Under the pieces are notes generated by a model. It worked only from the letters and a program-made list of their open reading frames with translations, had not been told where the DNA came from and ran no database searches. Shown here in pieces: positions 27,243 to 39,342 of a stretch of DNA of 64,000 nt. The position numbers and the translations under genes are program-made. Numbering within the stretch: the first letter of the stretch is position 1; every line of letters begins with the position of its first letter. The stretch spans positions 42,966,001-43,030,000 of the forward strand of contig CM060731.1 of the NCBI GenBank assembly GCA_030704615.1, in the 5' to 3' direction. Source of the stretch: Takakia lepidozioides. Lineage: Eukaryota; Streptophyta; Takakiopsida; Takakiales; Takakiaceae.

Positions 27243-30200
27243 TTACAGAGATGAGGTCCGGAAAAAAGCTGGTGGCTGGCAAAGAAGGTAGATTAATATT
27301 TGAACATGTGAAGAGAAACAAATGGAGAGTGGAGGTAAAACATTAGTTTTATTCTTGAAAACATGCCGAGGAGTGAACCTCCACAATATGTCCTTGTCAA
27401 CCTTGTTCTCCGCCCGAGGTTGCATTGTCTTCATTGTCTGACTGTTGATTGGCCTCATCCAAATTTGCTCGTGCTTTCTCCGCCTCCACCGCGGTAATTT
27501 TCTTAGAGCTATTACATGTCGTGTTTTTTCTGGCGGGCATTGTCCAAACGACAAAGTTAATGTGAATCCACTGAGGGGGATCATCTGGATTGAACTCCCA
27601 AACTTTGGACCAACAATCTCTGTACCTGTCCAATCGGAAGGGCTACCTCCTTTCTTGGGTCTCCACCATTCGACGTGAACCTTCTTAAAATTCCTGGATC
27701 CTCTGTCGCGGACCACATCCGATATTGCCATCCCCATCCAAACTGGAAACGTCACAGTATCTACTGGTTGAACCAAGACGAAGAATCCGTTCTCAACGTC
27801 CTAGAACGGATTTAGAGGCTGCTTCGGTCTATCACACCGGGGGCCACAATACGGCTCTATGACTGCATCTTCTTCCGACAGATCATCCTCTATATGTGTA
27901 TGGATTCCGGCTCTGTGGTGGTTGACAGCCCACTTGGTTGAGGGCCAAAAACCCTCTTTAAGCGCGATTGAATGTCGTGATTCTCTAGAAATGGGAAGAT
28001 CAAGTTATGCAAGGATTGCTTCCCAGTATTGATCATACTGTATCATGATGTCACGATAATGATCGTCAAGCAACATCCCCTTCTTCCAGAACTCCCTGTA
28101 TTTTTTAATTCTAGTTTTGATAAAAGACTGTTTATCGGATGAGCAATCTCTCACACCCCAAATTGGTGTTTTTTTTACTGCCCTGGGTTGTACTGCTACA
28201 GGCAACTTTGGAGATCCATCGGGATTCGACTTCCACATCTTCACCGCATCTTTTTTGGGGAGCCACTCAGAATCAGTAGCAAACTTCTTAAACTTCATGA
28301 CAGGCCAACCATCTTCATCTACATAGAATTGAAATACACGCATTTATGTTTGCCCAACTAAAGCCTCTTTTCCATAGAGAATGCAACCGTCCACATACGC
28401 CTTGAAATCTGGCACCTCTTGAATGATTTGAGGAATAAATTACAGATCTTGAGAGATCATAAAAAACCTCATAAGATCGGAGAGAACGTAGGTACTGTTT
28501 TGCTTCAGCTTCTTCGATAAATAACTGAAGAATCCGTCGATGTCCTCATGGGTATGGCCAACCATGAGAAATCCCATCTGAATCTCCTCAAACACTCCTC
28601 TTGCAGTTAGGAGCGACAAAAAAGCCAGCATCCACCTGTTTTTGTTTTCCTCACGCAGTTGTCCAACTGTAGGTAGAGTCTTCGCGGGAGTGGGACTTTT
28701 CCTTTTTTCTTCTCCTTATCGCCGAGAAGGTTTTAGGACGTCGAGACACCTCGATTTACCCTTCATGAGAGATTCGAAAAAGGAATTATGAGGTGGGTGG
28801 TCAAAGATGTTACGACTTTCGCGGCAAGAGGGCTTCTCTAGTTGGCGGAGGCATCTTGCTAGAGAGCCAATCGTGAAGTTCGGGTCTCCCGGCCAGAAGT
28901 CCAAAGAGTATTGTCCGTAGGCTCCGTCCCCATGGCTGTGGGTGACCATGCCGGTTAGCGAGATTGGAAGTTGACCTAAGCCGGAGACCATCTTGTTAGT
29001 CGTCTGCAACCTTGGAATAGCTGGTTTTCGATGATCCGTCTTGTCATGAATGATGCAAAGGAACTCGGACGACATCATAGTTGACTCATTCCTCCAGCTG
29101 TGATAGAGTCTCCTGCAAGACTTCTGAAGCCTGAGGTGCTTATCAAGTGCTTTCTTGTACAAGGCCTGCTCATCGCTACGTTTGACCAACTTCTTGATTA
29201 GGTCTTTGAGCATCTCACAGTCTGTGTATTTGGCAAACGTGCTACAATTTTTTCTAACCTCGACATTGGGAAAAATCCGTTATCTGATTCTGCTAACGGC
29301 TGCTTGGGAGATAGGCTTCAACCCACATATTTTATTCGCCTGCAAGATAGACAGGTGGAAATGAACCTCGCGCGGTCGCCCGAGCTTTAATAGTGAGAGG
29401 TCTGATACATTGCGTGGAAGCAAAACAGGGAAGGTCCCAAAAAATATAGAATTCGGAAAGTGGTAAAAAGAATAAGAACTGACCTCATTACACTCCTCAC
29501 GAATATTTTCAGTTCGGTTCAGGTGGCAGAACTCGAAGAGTATCTCTCCGTCCGTTTCCAATACAGCGGGTCTTATGAGGCATGAGATCGGAATTTCCGT
29601 TTATAATCGAAATTAAGTTTTCTTCAGCTTGACGAGTTTGTGGACAGGGCCGTTTCACTCCGGAATTCACGTGCAACGATGTAACCACACCCTCTCTGCT
29701 TAATTTTTTGTATTCCATGTAGGTTGAACGACCGATTCCGTGAATTGTCCACCAAGCTATCTCACACACATCAACGCCCTCAATGGTTATGTAGGCCGTT
29801 GTCGAAACCCCGTCGATTCGATGAAGTCTTTTGGGAACATCAAAACCGAGCTCTCTCCGTTCGTCGTAAGATGATCCCCAATAAGTGGTCCGGATAGCGA
29901 GTGTTTTTCTCCAGTCGAAATATTGGCAACACTGTAAATTGCAACATTGTTTGCTGCTGACTTCTCGAACTGCCTACAGAGAGAGACGAGTATTTATCTT
30001 TTTGGAATCGTCTTTTTTCGGATTTTTTTTTGGTATGTTGAAATGCCGGTATGCTGCTTTTTTCACACCTTTCTCGTTGTGACCAATATCTGTTTGTTCC
30101 CGGCTATTGATGAACCTATGAAGCTCATGTGACAATGTCCTGCCACTATCAATCAACCGACTCTGGGTCAATGGCCAGTTCACGAGACACATGAGATTGG

Positions 30201-30785
30201 TCGAACCGCCATTTAAAATCCTTGTAACGAGCACCCCGACGTGATGTTCTCCAACTTTCTCACAAAGTATCACCTCGTCAGGATGACATGCTTGAATTCT
30301 GCCCTCGTACAAAGCACTTTGTTCATCTCCAAGGAGAATACACAATTTATTTCTCCAACTGTCTCTACCCATAGCAGCATCGTTATTCGGAGACGGCCTT
30401 GACATGTCAAATTCATTTGTTCATTGAATTTTGGATGGTAATCAGCCGCAGATGTCAATTCGACCTCTGAGAACCGAGGAACCTCATTGTTGGTGTTGGT
30501 GTCAGTTCCAGTATCTTGTTGAATTTGCACCACATCCCAAACGACAAGTGTTCCAATTGCTTCTCCCAAAGAGTCCGCATCCATGTGCGGATATGGCAAC
30601 GACACAGAAGAATGTGCCGGATCGCAAGACACTATAACAACAGATATTGTGGACCCGTTTAGCTGTCGTCCATGGCAACTTCCGCAACCAGTCACGTTGA
30701 GACATTCTGCTGTTGCGACGATAGAGTTCGAGCTCTGAAGTGTGAGGAAAACTTGTTGACCAGTTTGGAACAACGACATTTCCAC
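27243..30785 (-). mobile_element. DUF7869-type DNA transposon, copy A (decayed)
   Basis: Minus strand. From N- to C-terminus: an unassigned leader (30785-30270, QVFLTLQSSNSIVATAECLN...), a region with AWWTIHGIGRSTYMEYKKL and LMPHKTRC (29769-29509), a block CRRLYHSWRNESTMM, IIHDKTDHRKP, MVTHSHGDGAYGQY (29213-28716), the hallmark FLMVGHTHEDIDGFFS (28631-28440), a DEDGWPVMKF block (28343-28005) and a tail with VWMGMAISDVVRD and VEWWRPKKGG (27776-27243). DKxDH and HTHEDID together define the DUF7869 family, found in transposase-like proteins with a probable DDE/D-type catalytic core (the role is inference). Several frameshifts and stops. Homologous along its length to copy B at 49.5-52.8 kb. Confidence 0.75.
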
Positions 30786-33194
30786 GAACCTCGCGCGATC
30801 GCGCGTGTATCCTACAGTAGAGATTATGGCGATTAATGATTCGGCACTATATCGATGGACAGTAAGAAAGAGTGAAACAATAAGTTACTGAAGTTTGTTT
30901 AGAAAAACTGAGGATGAAGATGAAAAGGAACCTCTCGCGATTGCCCGCGTTTAGGGTTATAATGATTGGAAATTGAAAATAGAACTCGGAGTCTTGGATT
31001 ATGTACTAGAATGTACAACGTAGGTCTCTATTGGTCGAAACAGAAATTTGTAGAAAATTAAAGGATCTGCTAAAGCTACGACCCGAATGCACAACATTGT
31101 CTACGACTCCATAAAAGAAATAGAACCATATCGACGGGCGTTCGCGCGTGGTTCAGATGGATGAAATGAAGGATGGATGATTAATGGTAGACGAGTTTCG
31201 GATGACAAGTAAGAAAATGGATGAATAAATGAAAACATGAATGAACGAAACAACTGTAGTGCGAGTGATCATTCGAAGTACATAAAACGGTCGGGTGTGT
31301 ATATAAGATCTTTGCAGACAGTGGATGGGAACAGAGGAGCAAATAGACAAAAGAGAAACCCAGATGAAGTGGAGAGGCTCTCAATATTGACAGGAGTACA
31401 AAGGGAAGAATGAACGTAAAACAGACACTCATGAAGATCAGCGAGCCAGAGCAACTGAGAGGGAAAAAATGGCATGCTTGCACAGAGCAGGCTCTTATAC
31501 GGATTGTCAAACAGTATGAGGTCGACGTGTTCACATTACAGAGGTGCGTTTGGAGTGTCATGGATCGACAAATTGTCGCCCTAGATATGCTCTTTCGTGT
31601 AATCTAGTGGCTATTATGTGTCCTCCAAAGCATAAATGCAAGTAGGAGTCTGAAATCCACCGAACATTAATGGGTCCATAAGTTATTGCATCCAATGCGA
31701 ATAACTAACCGATTCGAGATCTGGAATCTGACATCCAAAGCACCAAAGAAGCCTGAAATCCAATGTTGAATTAATGATACAAGAGAAGGAATAGTCGGCG
31801 ACGAAAGTGGCCGCCTCTTAAGGCCATTGTGATGAGCCGACGGCCATCTATGGCAAGGTGACATTAAGTAGCCGCAATGAACGTGGGGCCGTAGATGAGG
31901 TGTAGGTAGAGAAAATGTGAGACCGATAAAATCCCAGATGCACGTCTCGACACCTCATTATTGAACCTATGAATAATATTTTATCATTGGATGAAATAAG
32001 AGCATTCGCGGATGAAAAAGAGGTATACTGGATGAGATGACTGCCCTAGGGGATGATTCAACTACCCCCATGGATGAGCGCCGTCACAAGAACCCGCAAT
32101 AATTCCATGGTATTCACTTTATGAAGGCGTTGGATTGCCGTGCAGTAATGCTCTGGTCAAACTAGTGGAGTCCATTCATTACTGATAGTCATGTCGCATC
32201 ATTGATTGTACCTGCATAAATTTAGGGGTCCTCAGCGAACCGTTGATAAACATCCCGCCTTTCATTCATCCATGCATCGAGGCCACAAACCGTCGGATGC
32301 GACATAATGCCGACGGTTGAGATCACAGGTGGTAAGGCATATAAGGAGGAGTGACCAAAAGGAGTCTCCTTTTGCATTCATTTGATACACGCGGAAGCCC
32401 TGTTCAATTTTGGACTCAATGAAGAGGTGCGAGAGAGAGCGACTGAGCGAGAGAGGCAGAGAGGTGGAGATCGAGGAAGCGAGAGAGCGAGAGATCGAGG
32501 GAGCGTGAGTTGGAGCGAGTGTGGGTTTGAGCAATTCACCGTGTGCGGGGGAGTGTGACAGAGTGAAAGGAGGGCAAAACAAAAGAGTAGGCTATCCCGA
32601 AAGCTGTTGTGCGCACCCGAGCGAGAGAGCTCATCCAGCCTTGCAAGGAGGATCCTTGCCTGAAATGGCATCAAGCAGGTAAAAAAATTTCCCGTCTTCT
32701 TCATGCATGCAATGAAGGATTCTTCCGTGGGCTGCAGAGATTGCATGAACGTAGAAGTTGCATGCTTGATTGATTGTTTGCTTGTTTGAGCGAATGATTG
32801 CTTGTTTTGATTATTTTGATTAGTTGTTTTGATTTTTGGATTGGTTCCAGGGTTAAAGAGGTAGGATGGTCGATAGAAGGATTGGGAATTGTGGAAGATT
32901 TCGGGATATGTACGCTTTCCTTGAGGAACGACTCCAGATTCGAGACATGAGAAATTCCGATTTCATAGGGCTCGTAGGTACAGCTGGCAACTGTTTAGGT
33001 TTTGCAGCCTATGGTGTAGGCCTCAGTATAGGTACCATGACACAGTCCATTCACGCGTGAACTCATTTTACCATGTACAGTTCTGGATACCGAACTGTGT
33101 TTTTGGTTCGATTCGGTTATGCACATTATTTCCATGATCTGCATTACGTGCCTCTCGAAATAGGGATTTCTAGTGATTTCGTAAGCCGTAGAGA
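30786..33194. other. Non-coding flank of transposon copy A with a purine-rich tract
   Basis: Holds palindrome copies (previous entry), a perfect short hairpin AAAAGGAGTCTCCTTTT at about 32358-32374, and a GAGCGAGAGA-type purine-rich tract at about 32420-32520. An ORF of 64 codons at 32866-33060 has no recognisable family. I see no gene. Confidence 0.45.
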
Positions 33195-33299
33195 AACCTC
33201 GCGCGATCGCCCGTGTTTATTTCAATGATAGTATTGCGAAACATGGTTTAGTTAGGACTTGGAGCGAGGCCAGTAAGCACTTTCAGCAAGGGAATGGTC

Positions 33300-34745
33300 T
33301 GAATGAAGCACGCACGATCGCGCGTGCTTCATTCAGTAAAAGTCGTCACCTACAGGAGCACTAACGAACAGTAGCTAATACCAAACTGGGTCGAAGAAAT
33401 CATTCATTAGTAGGACAATAAAATCAGTGTTTTCAATTTTTAAGGATTATGCAATTATTGAACCTTGCACAATCGCGCTAATTTGACTCCGTAGTTTACT
33501 GCATTGGATGAGAAATTGAAGATGTGATGCGAAAGAATGCCCTGAAGAAGCACGCGCGATCGCGCGTGCTTCATTTGGTTGGTATTTGTATTCTAGCGAC
33601 CAACAACAACACCATTGATACCCAGATGATTAGCTGACACATATGAGGATATGTCTGAGTGCATACTCAAAACTGTAAAGTGTTTCGGAAGACATTAGTT
33701 CACATTATACAATGTCAACTAACATCTTCCGTCGCACTTTATCTGTCTTGCCATGCACACAGAATATGATAATTCTTGTATGTGGTGACATGGTCACTCT
33801 TATGTATGATGGGTGGAGGTGTTCAGTGTGGACACAATAGTATACAATAGTATCCAAATATCAATCCAACAGTGCAGGGCAGTTTGAAATATTACTTGTC
33901 GTCAACATCGCTTAGGTTGTTCATCGATTATGTCGACCACTGTTTATGATTAGACAGTGAAGATGTGATGTCCAAGAATGGTTAAAAAAAGCGCGCGTAA
34001 TCGCGCGTGCTTCATTCAGTGCAAGTCGTCACCTACAGAAGCCCTATCGAACAGTAGCTAATACCAAACTGTACGGGGTTGAAGAAATCATTCATTAGTA
34101 GGATAATAAACTTAGTGTTTTCAATTAAAAGGATTAAGCAATCGCGCGAATTTGACTCCGTAGTAAACTACATTGGATGAGAAATTGAAGATGTGATGCG
34201 AAAGAATGCCCTGAAAATGTTATATTCTATCGACCACAACAACACCATTGATAACCAGATGATTAGATGACACATATGAGGATATGTCTGAGTGCATACT
34301 CAAAACTGTAAAGTGTTTCAGAAGACATTAGTTCACATTATACAATGTCAACTAAAATCTTTCGTCGCACTTTATCTGTCTTGCCATGCACACAGAGTAT
34401 GATAATTCCTATATGTGGTGGCATTGTCACTCTTATGTATGATGGGCGGAGGTATTCAGTGTGGACACAATAGTATACAATAGTATTCAAATATCAATCC
34501 AAAAGTCCAGGGCAGTTTGAAATATTACTTGTCGTCAACATCGTTTATGTCGAGCACTCTTTCAGATTGGACAATGACGATGTGATGTCCAAGAATGGTT
34601 TAAAGGTACTCAAACTGTATGGTGTCGAAGAAATCATTCATTAGTATGACAGTAAATTCATTGTTTTCAATTTTAAGGATTATGCAATTATTGAACCTTG
34701 CGCAATAGTGCGAATTTGACTTATTCGTTTCAGTCTTATTCTAAA
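33300..34745. repeat. ~0.65-kb tandem duplication containing the GCGCGATCGCGC palindromes
   Basis: Copy 1 about 33300-33985 and copy 2 about 33988-34605 share long blocks ('GTCGTCACCTACAG', 'GATTAG.TGACACATATGAGG', 'GTGGACACAATAGTATACAATAGTAT', 'GATGTCCAAGAATGGTT'). A partial third copy follows, about 34606-34745 ('GAAGAAATCATTCATTAGTA'). Copy 2 has lost one of the long palindromes present in copy 1 (33547). Confidence 0.85.
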
Positions 34746-35002
34746 TATAAATAAAAATGACTCCCAGCTAGATAATCCTCAATGTTCTCAATGTACTTTA
34801 ATAGTCCTTCCGGTAGACTTCTCGCAGTGGGATGAAATTAGTTCATCTGTGCCTCAACTCAATAACGCGCGATCGCACGTGGTTCTGATGTTCCTACAGC
34901 TCAGAAGAATTTTCTTGAGATAATAGATGTTAAGATACTCTTATATGACTGAAAGAACAAAGTCATGTATATGGATTCTGTTCGCCATGCTTAGCAACCT
35001 CG

Positions 35003-35900
35003 TTGTTGCTTATAATCGGAGGGAAAATTGTGGACCAAATACGCGCGATCGTGCGTTCTTCGCGTGTCTCCTTCTGTACAGTTTGTAACTGCGCACGAGT
35101 TATTGATGATTCTTCCAGTGTGGTGGATTTGTGTTCGATGAAGGAGGAGAATGAGATGGAACATACCGGACACAAGGCAACATTTTCACCCTCATCACAA
35201 GGTGAATGCGGAGCTGCGGTTATTATGACGGGACCTTCCGAAGGAGTTCATATTATATCATCTCCAGTTCCTACAATTCCATCCACAGAGGAGCCTGACA
35301 CCTACTCCCCTGAATCAGACGATCAGGACAATTATTCACCAATATGATATTTTTGCGACGTTCATCTCGGGTCAGCAGCTTTAAGTTCTTTTCTAGAACA
35401 ATACTGTGGAGGGTCTTCTGGAGATCCTGTAGCTGAAGTATCGGCGGAATAAAATGATTTCTGCGCTATGTACCCTGCGTATACGCCAGATACCCAAGAT
35501 TATACACCCGGATCCCCGGAGTATACTCACGTATCACCAGAGTACACTCCCTCAACCCTAGAGTACACTCCGGCATCCCCAAAGTATACACCCTCATCGC
35601 TAGGGTGTACTCCGGGATCCCCAGAATACTCACCAATATGATATTTTAGCCACCTCAGACCCAGGTCGGCTGCATTGGCCTCATTTTTGGCACAATACAC
35701 ACCTACGTCAACTGTAAGTTCCGACCATTCGGAATAATCAGAAATAGAAAAATTCCTCACGAGCTCACCGGAGTGTACTTGAACTAGTGCAGAATCTCCA
35801 TGTGGTTCCATCGAATACCCACAATAATCAGTAGGATCACTTTCTGGGTACCCGATAAGTTTTCAAGAGATTCACTGGGGGTGTCCTGAATCACCATGAT
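35003..35900 (+). pseudogene. Decayed frame with CTD-like Y-[ST]-P-x-S-P-x heptads
   Basis: One plus-strand frame can be followed from about 35003 to 35900 with stops at 35345-35347, about 35450-35452, 35639-35641 and later. Its second segment ends in about six consecutive seven-residue units (YTPGSPE, YTHVSPE, YTPSTLE, YTPASPK, YTPSSLG, CTPGSPE) and YSPI, encoded by a 21-bp tandem repeat at about 35495-35641. The first segment also ends YSPI, and both stops are followed by similar sequence (YF....SAAL.SFL.QY), so an internal duplication of ~295 bp is likely. Heptads resemble the RNA polymerase II largest-subunit CTD, but no polymerase sequence is nearby. Function unknown. Confidence 0.5.
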
Positions 35901-37261
35901 ATAGTCCCTCATCTCAGTTTTAGGCAAGCATATATGACAGTACATTTAAACGCCAACGATGTCTCCATTTTCGTTCTTCACTGTTGAATAATAAAGTATT
36001 CTTCATGATTTTTGAAACCAATTAAATGATCTGCAACTTTTGAGATTTCCAATTTAATTGTGACTTTGATTTATTCCATTCCATTTATTCCATATTGCAG
36101 TCACAATTGAATGTCCCCTATTCCAGCTTAATTGTAAGTTAGTTTATTTCAATTCCATTTCTTCCCAGTGGGATTCCCATTTGCATATTGGCCTGATATC
36201 CGTAACATTATGATTTGTTTCAAACTTCGGCCTTTCCTCTCAATCCTGAAATAATGCCATGAGATATCTAATCCAGATAACATAATGTTGTGTTTCATGT
36301 TTAGTGGTCAGTCAAACATACCGGCGGATTGCCTGGTTGGCGTATGCAAGGAGATATGTGGGGAGCTCATCTCAACAAAATCGCCAAACTTCAGCATAGA
36401 CCACGTAGCTTTGTATACTCTTAACCAGGCGATCTCCGAGTGGGGAATAAATCCTGTGAGTGTACCTCCTGACCACCAACTGAAGTTTTCCTTCAAGATT
36501 GGAGCGGAGGTGAAGGAGCTTAATTATGGCTACGTTAAAGATGTTGAGATGGGTGATTGCAGCGTACAATGTCCATTTTTTGACGTAAATGCGTCATTTT
36601 TCCTGTACATGGTTTGTTGGTTTTGATCTACGATCTTATATTTCTATGAAATTTCTTAAAATGGACTCACAACATTGTACCTATCTACATGTAGTATCTA
36701 CCTTCTCAGACTTGTCGCCAAAAACCGTTATCTCTAGAAGCGATGGACTTTATGAAAAGTCCATAAGCTTTTGTTACAGTCCATACAAAACTTGTTATGG
36801 ACTCATTATCTGTTAGATTTTATAACATAATTGGAATAAGGGACTTGGCCCTCCCTTGCTATTATGATAAAGAATCTAGTGTGAGAGTTTTGAAACATTT
36901 TTACTCATTAAATTAAATTTTATGTACTTTATCAACCTACCAATAACAGCCATTTTCATAAAGTCCTTTACAATATAAAAACCAAAACACCCCATGAATT
37001 GTCTTCATTAAATACAACCATTTATTATAGATTAAAGGTGGCCCAAAGTCAAATTTTCAAAAACATGTACTTTTGTGATTATGGTCAAGTTTGAATTACG
37101 TCACCGACGACACGTGACGGCACATAACATCTTTCTTTTTCCCATTTGAAATGACAGTATCCCAACAATAGACGTTCCACATGATATAGTGCAAGTGAAT
37201 CCATGTTTTGGTTTTTTTTCACGATTTTTGTTTTTTTTTATCTTATGTACTTTTATGTAGG
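35901..37261. other. Element-derived spacer with a short ORF and an AGTCCATA hairpin
   Basis: ORF 36285-36626 (+, 113 codons) has no recognisable domain. At about 36743-36765 an inverted repeat ATGGACTTTATGAAAAGTCCAT occurs; near-identical hairpins lie at 50006 and, less perfectly, around 55295-55465. Otherwise AT-rich. Confidence 0.4.
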
Positions 37262-37800
37262 CCACATCTACAACTTTTTGGTCCACTCTTCGTTGCAACT
37301 ACCCAGATGGAGTCGGACGTGGAGAATCCAATGATGGTGGTTTTCATCTTGGAGGATGGTAGAGCAAAAAAGATGTTTGGCTTTTCTTTGGAATCTCGTC
37401 GCGTTCGCAAGACAATGATGAAACCAGCTGTAAAGATGGGATTCACTTTCCCTGAAGGTGGTGCAGCCCTGACTGCTCAGGGATTCGTACGAGCTTGGAG
37501 CATTTTCCAAGATGTACTCCATGCGCAGGAAAACATCAACAGAAAACAACGAGACGATGCGGCAGCGAAGGGGGCAAAGGGTAAAGGGAAACGGAAGTCC
37601 ACGGCGGGATCCTCTTAGACTGAGAATGAGGAGGAGCAGCCAGCCGGGAAAAAGGAAAAGAAAGAAGAGCTCGATATTGTATTTATGAATGACAACAAGA
37701 AGCCAAAAGCTGGCGAGATTTTCGACAAGGTGAAGTGTGAGGCGATGAATCAAAGTCTGCAGAATGACTACCAAGACATGTTTCCTTTTGGGTTCAACCA
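37262..37800 (+). pseudogene. Element ORF of unknown family, one stop
   Basis: A plus-strand frame (ATG at 37306) codes for MESDVENPMMVVF, then FGFSLESRRVRKTMMKP and a lysine-rich stretch, stops at 37616-37618, and continues in the same frame with an acidic-basic stretch (EEEQPAGKKEKKEE) and a DNKKPKAGEIFDKVK block. Just upstream it carries the sequence for a FWSTL.CNYP peptide in another frame, which is shared with three other loci in this window. Family and function are unknown. Confidence 0.4.
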
Positions 37801-38399
37801 CGAAGTCTCCAGAATGATATTTGGTTCAATTCCAGCTTTGGTGATGTCAATGTGGATCTCTTTCCCCTTTTCCAGAACTCCTAGCCTGGCACACGCATTA
37901 AGGATACAAATGAACGTAACCTCGTTGGGTCTGACCCCATTCTGTTGCATTTTTTTCATAGATCTTGAGAGCCTCCTGACTACAACCATGCTTGACATAT
38001 CCTGCTATCATTATGGTCCATGTAAACAGTGACCGTTCAGGCATTCTGTCAACACGCCGCGTGCATCCATCACATTCCCACACATGGCATACATGTTGAC
38101 AAGGGTGTTCAATAGTAAGATTGGCTTGAAACCATTTCGTATAATGTGGGAGTGCACCTGTTTTCCCTCTGCAAGGTCATTCCTGTTGATGCACTCCTGC
38201 AAGAGACATACGTAAGTTCTGCCCTGCCATTTTTGTTCAAGATGCGCAGTGCCTCTTTCAGTTGACCTGCCTTACATAGTCTCCTCACATCCCTATGAGA
38301 ACCAGGAGTGTTCTGTTTTACTCCCTCACTTTCACACGTAGGGGTGCTTCCAGTCTGATGCCCAATGAACAATTGTGCCTGATCCAACCATGCCATCAT
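37768..38399 (-). pseudogene. N-terminal PPR (PLS-type) pseudogene
   Basis: Minus strand. Motifs in order: DVRRLCKAGQLKEALRIL, QECINRNDLAEGKQVHSHII, LVNMYAMCGNVMDARGV, MIAGYVKHGCSQEALKIYE, VTFICILNACARLGVLEKGK. These are typical N-terminal repeats of plant PLS-class PPR proteins. Frameshifts separate at least four segments (38399-38109, 38202-38011, 38083-37898, 37998-37768). The copy breaks off near 37800 where it meets the unknown element ORF of the opposite strand, so it was truncated by insertion or deletion. Confidence 0.85.
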
Positions 38400-39342
38400 G
38401 TATGACTCAAAACTCTTAGTTGCTGATCATCTTTATTCTCATTCACACACTCAACATCCATAGTTAATCTCAACAATCAATGAGGACACGCTCCTTGCCA
38501 CATATTAACAGGTCCAACACATCTGCAGTCCTGCACTTAAAAGATTAAACTGTACCAATATCATCTGTTTGACTTGGAACCCATCACCAGATTGGTCTTG
38601 ATCTGGTACCATGGCAGCTACCCTTGCTTTCATCAAAGAAGGGTTCACGATCCAAGGGACCTCATTTGTGTGCTTATGCCTAAAATATGGTGATTTTTTA
38701 CTTCTCTGTGACAATGGTGAGTGGAAATGTGACCAGTCATAGATGAACCACAGCCTGGCATAGACTAGGCTACCACCACCAAAGCGCGCATCTTCCCAAT
38801 CGTAGGGAACTACTTTACAAACCTCATGGCATGATCGTAACATCTGTCATGGACAAGGTTTCCACCCAATCATGCAATATAAATCAACCCGGGATGGCAT
38901 TGACATCATACCATAAAGTGGTACCTTGATGTCATTAATGACTATACCAGTTTTGTTCTCTCAATGAAACACATAAGTAACACTTCATACCAGTATGCAT
39001 ACCAATATTGATACCAGTTTCTTATCGGTGTACCAGTCCAACACTGGTTGAGACCAAAGAAAACCCCATTGCAAATCCAGTAGGTAGAATAAACTGAGCC
39101 AGATCGTAATCCCAGGCAAAATCTCTGCTCCATGAGAACACTTGGCACTTTTGATCTATTTATTATAATACATCAAATTGCCGGTTTTAAATTCAAGATC
39201 ACCAGGATGGTTATTTCCCTCAGCTTTGTGCTCTTTCTCCTGAGTTATCATAATACTACTAAGAGAACAAGAGATCCCACTCAAAAACATCAGTCAAAAT
39301 AAATGAAAGCTGTTCGTATTTACACAAAGTTGCAGCGACCAA
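38400..39342. other. Spacer with an unassigned ORF and a hAT-type end
   Basis: Minus ORF 38843-38505 (112 codons) has no recognised domain. At about 39027-39045 CCAGTCCAACACTGGTT matches the inverted end of the hAT MITE at 40334-41058, and the 100 bp before it are rich in 'ATACCAG'; this looks like a truncated relative. Confidence 0.45.

Larger units (their letters stand above)
29366..35060. repeat. Array of imperfect palindromes centred on GCGCGATCGCGC
   Basis: At least 13 occurrences of the same short palindrome, most between 30.8 and 35.1 kb: about 29366, 30792, 30931, 31132, 33195, 33301, 33463, 33547, 33989, 34138, 34694, 34864 and 35041. The best copies are a perfect 26-bp palindrome at 33547-33572 and a 34-bp palindrome with one mismatch at 33301-33334. 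Many are preceded by AACCT or GAAGCA and followed by GTGCTTC or TTT. Spacing is irregular, so it is neither a CRISPR nor a satellite. Association with DUF7869 copy A suggests subterminal transposase-binding sites (inference). Confidence 0.8.

Noticed and set aside
32384-32746. Ser/Leu-rich minus ORF
   Set aside because: Generated by the purine-rich GAGCGAGAGA tract.
29366-35060. CRISPR-like array
   Set aside because: Repeats are palindromic, variable and irregularly spaced (100 bp to over 2 kb) in a eukaryotic element context.
35527-35811. Minus ORF with GVYSGDP-type repeats
   Set aside because: Antisense shadow of the 21-bp tandem repeat; the plus-strand frame is the longer coherent one.
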